Shown: positions 61,073 to 64,000 of the stretch, piece by piece
Layout: every line of letters starts with the position of its first letter
Position numbering within the stretch: the stretch's first letter is position 1
Assembly: GCF_027409185.1 (NCBI RefSeq)
Contig: NC_084465.1
Coordinates: 27,197,864 to 27,261,863 of the forward strand
DNA from: Cynocephalus volans
Lineage: Eukaryota; Chordata; Mammalia; Dermoptera; Cynocephalidae
Length of the DNA stretch: 64,000 bases
Reading direction: 5' to 3'
Notes under the pieces: model-generated
Seen by the model: only the letters and a program-made list of their open reading frames with translations
Databases searched by the model: none
Told to the model about the DNA's origin: nothing
Position numbers and translations under genes: made by a program

Positions 61073-63245
61073 TATACTTTTTTTTAATGGATTACAGAAG
61101 TGATTAATAGATTTCTTTCTATAAAAATGAAACTGCTATTTAGTTGAAAGTGACATCCCCCTCCCAAAAAATGGAAAACTTTTTCACCAGAAGTCAGTTA
61201 TGCTTAATAGAAAAGTATTCTATCTTGGTCCAGAAAATATGTTTGGAGCAGCAGCCAAGAAGAGCCTTCTTTTATTGTTTTATTGTCAAATGCCCCACAC
61301 AAAGTCTGAGGAACCATGAGACCCCAGGATTCTGCCCCTGCCCCCCTCCCCCACCACCTGTTCACCTTGCTTCAGTGAGGCGCCTGCCCTTGGAGGCTCT
61401 GAACTTCATCAGGAACCAGCAGGGGCTATGTGCAGAAGACGGGCACCCCACTTGAGCTTGTGTCCGTCTCTGCTGCATTCACGCTCATGCAAATATCATT
61501 CCCTCGTCTCTCACAGGGAGATGATGATTCCAGGCTCACAGCATTGGTGTGGGGCTCCAGGGATGGGGGCTGTGTAGGGGCTCAGCTTAGCTTGGGTCCT
61601 GCCTTCCTCAGACTGGGAGAACCTGAGCCAAGAACCACCCTGGGGGCCAGACACAGGGCATGGGGAAGAAAGGGCCAGGGCAGAGAGCAGCACTGCAGCT
61701 CTTCCAAGACCGAAGGGTCCCGGAGCCTCCCAGTGCTGTCTTGTGGGTGGGAGCAAAAGGGGAAGTGAGGCAATGCCCAACCCCCATGTGATCACTCCCA
61801 GTTCCCCCAGAGGTGCAGGGGCCCGTGAGGAACAGGGAGACATGGCCTCCATAGCCCCAGGAGCCTCAGCAGCGATGTGTCCAGGCCCCTTACACCCAAC
61901 AGAGAGATGGCCCCTGTCCCCCACTTTTCCTGGCCGGGACATCACAGACTGAGAGTGTGGTAAAGGCGCCATCCCTTGAGTTGGGTAGAAGCCAGGGTGT
62001 GTGAGTGGGTGGGTGGGTGGGGGACTGTGTCACCAAAGGGAACTGAAAGAAAGCCTGTGTGACAGTGTGAATGTTAGAGAGGAAGACACAGTCCCAAGGG
62101 GCAGCTGGACAAGAGTCTCACCAACTCTCTACCAGCCCCCTTCAGTGCAGACCTGTGCAGATGACAGCTGCCTTTATCTCCCCAAACCGCTGCTCTAGGT
62201 AACCCACCCCCTCAGGCCTGCGCTCTCGGGGTTCCCCAGGCTGGCCTGTTTCTCAGATACCCGAGTTTCCGAGAACTTGTCATCTGGACACCAGGCTGAG
62301 TCCAATAGCACTGAGTCGAATCCTGGCTCTACCAATCAGGAATCGTGTGTCTTGAGCAAATCCCTTACTTTCTTGGAATCCCATTTCCTGTCTATAAAGT
62401 GAGAATGGTGGCATCGGTGTCAGATCAGCCGTGAGATCTAAATTCAACAAATGCCGATGGAGCAACTAGTACCTGCCAGGATAAAGTGAAAAGTCTATTT
62501 TGTCTAAAAATCTCTGCCCTCCTGGAGCTTCCATTTTATGGAGTGAGATAAACAGTAAATAACTTAAGTAACGAAATTGGGTGGGGGCTCATGGGGCTGC
62601 ACTTTGCTGGAGACGGGAATTGCTGGAGGGTTCAGAGCAGAGGCGTGGCATAATCTGACTTGGGTTTTAACAGACCCCTCTGGCTCTTGTCTGTAAAGTA
62701 CATCCTGCAGTTTCTGACAGTTTAGAAACTTTATTATGCTTTATTATGATCAATGCCCAGGACACCACAGCTGGGCTTCCTGCCCATTTCTTACTAACTG
62801 CTGCCTCCTTAGAGCTTTCTGGGGCATGACCTAGAAGTCCCCCACTCTGTCAGCACTGTCACATGGACACCTCTAGACCTCAAGTCCCCACCTTGTCCGA
62901 TCCACAGCTGTGCCTGTCTTCACACTTAAGCCTTAGCAAACAGAGGTCTAGGAAGCGGCCATGGACAGCCACCTCCAGTCCAGGCCCCGGCTGTTCGCTG
63001 GCCCCAGTGAGAAGGATTGTCACTTCCCTTTGGCTTACTGGTCACCTCTCCTCTCCCTGATGCTCTGCAACCTGCCTCTGCCTTCTCCATGGACTGTTCT
63101 CATTCTGGGTCTCGGACCCACAGCTTGAGCAAACCCTGAAACTCTCAGGAACTCTCCCGAGCCTCCAGTCTGTCCTGCCTCTCTTTCCCAGTTCGGTGCA
63201 GACCCTGAAGTTTCACTCTTGCCTGGCCTTCTTATGCCTCCTTTA

Positions 63246-63353
63246 TTACAGTTTTTCTTTTTTTGGCTGTTGGCCAGTGCAGGGATCCAAACCCTTGACC
63301 TTGGTGTTACAAGGTGGTGCTCTAACTAACTGAGCTGATCGGCCAGGCCAGCC
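63246..63353 (-). mobile_element. tRNA-Ile-like monomeric SINE
   Basis: 16-bp duplication TCTTATGCCTCCTTTA (63230-63245, 63354-63369). The minus strand reads GATCAGCTCAGTTAGTTAGA and CAAGGGTTTGGATCCCTG. Confidence 0.82.
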
Positions 63354-64000
63354 TCTTATGCCTCCTTTAAATAAATGTGGTGAAGACGTCTCACTTTGCC
63401 CTGGGGTTCCTCTCCTAGCTCAGCTCTGTGAGTGCACCTTAGCATCCTCCCGGCACCCTGCGTCACCAGGACATGGCACCCTGTGTCACCAGGACACAGC
63501 ACCCAGACACTCTCCCCTCCCCCACCAGCCGTTCTTGGTCTGATTAAATTGAGCACAAATGAAACCTGCTGAGCTCAGCATTACGCTCAAACCACTTCCC
63601 TCCCCGCTGTCACGGAAGGGGTCAAGGCTTCCATCCTTCCTGCCTGTCTGTAGATCACGAGGCACCTGGACAAGGAGGAACAGGAAGAGGAGGACGTCCC
63701 ATTGGAAGCCCCAGCCTTCTGGGCCTCCTGCAGTGGGAATGGCTGGGACCCTGCTTTGTGGGGACAGAGGCCAACCTGGCCCCACAGGAACCAGCTGAGG
63801 ACCTCCTGTGTCCACTTCCATCCCAGGACAAACCTGGTTGAAGCTCAGAGTCTGTAAGTGTCCCCACCGGGGAGCGGTGTCCCCTCCAGGCCCACAAGGC
63901 CAGCCATCTTTGATATGGGGAGCAGGGGTCCCAGGCCACAGGCTCTGGGGTGCTTATGAGTCAGACCCATCTCGAGCCCTGCAGCTTAGAGCCAGGGCTG

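Larger units (their letters stand above)
59951..64000. other. Flank upstream of IRF5
   Basis: Two SINEs (60886, 63246), TTTC/CT-rich runs near 60700-60910, a (GGGT)n run at 62005-62020 and possible ancient repeat pieces at 62440-62700. In human the next gene this way is KCP, well beyond this distance; none of its cysteine-rich exons were seen. Confidence 0.7.

Noticed and set aside
61982..62030. G-quadruplex regulatory element from the (GGGT)n run
   Set aside because: Could fold as a quadruplex but is a simple repeat with no gene nearby; nothing supports a role.

Overview
The window is vertebrate nuclear DNA from a placental mammal: two intron-split genes with GT-AG splice sites, L1, MIR, MaLR and DNA-transposon fossils, and a CpG-island promoter. 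The species is inferred only from the young SINEs. They are monomers and dimers of a tRNA-Ile-like unit with clean target-site duplications. This matches my recollection of the CYN family of colugos (Dermoptera), so I favour a flying lemur such as Galeopterus or Cynocephalus; a repeat-library search could overturn this.

Layout. (1) 1-42726, + strand: the 3' four fifths of TNPO3 (transportin 3 / transportin-SR2). Eighteen coding exons join in frame and encode 739 residues, corresponding to 185-923 of the 923-residue human protein. Exons for residues 1-184 lie left of the window. The AT-rich introns carry many repeats. (2) 42727-50194: TNPO3 3' UTR and the interval between two convergent genes, with MIR and L1 fossils and a tiny U2 snRNA pseudogene. 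(3) 50195-59800, - strand: complete IRF5 (interferon regulatory factor 5). There are eight coding exons (501 codons in the longest form), a poly(A) signal about 0.58 kb after the stop, and a first-exon/promoter CpG island at about 58.7-59.95 kb. (4) 59950-64000: flank upstream of IRF5 with two tRNA-derived SINEs and no gene that I can support.

The TNPO3/IRF5 tail-to-tail order is the same as on human 7q32. The two genes are unrelated in function. TNPO3 is a nuclear import receptor for SR-type splicing proteins and CPSF6. IRF5 is a transcription factor acting downstream of Toll-like receptors. Both look intact: frames are maintained across all junctions, the TNPO3 R-helix arginines are present, and the five DNA-contact tryptophans of IRF5 are present.

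I found no new gene system. The points most worth a second look are the conserved 48-bp tandem acceptor in IRF5, the CGGGG repeat upstream of its first exon, loss of the human proline-rich repeat, a possible in-frame 19-codon exon extension in TNPO3, a perfect 24-bp-arm palindromic MITE, a U2 5'-end pseudogene, and a 215-bp direct duplication in the last TNPO3 intron.
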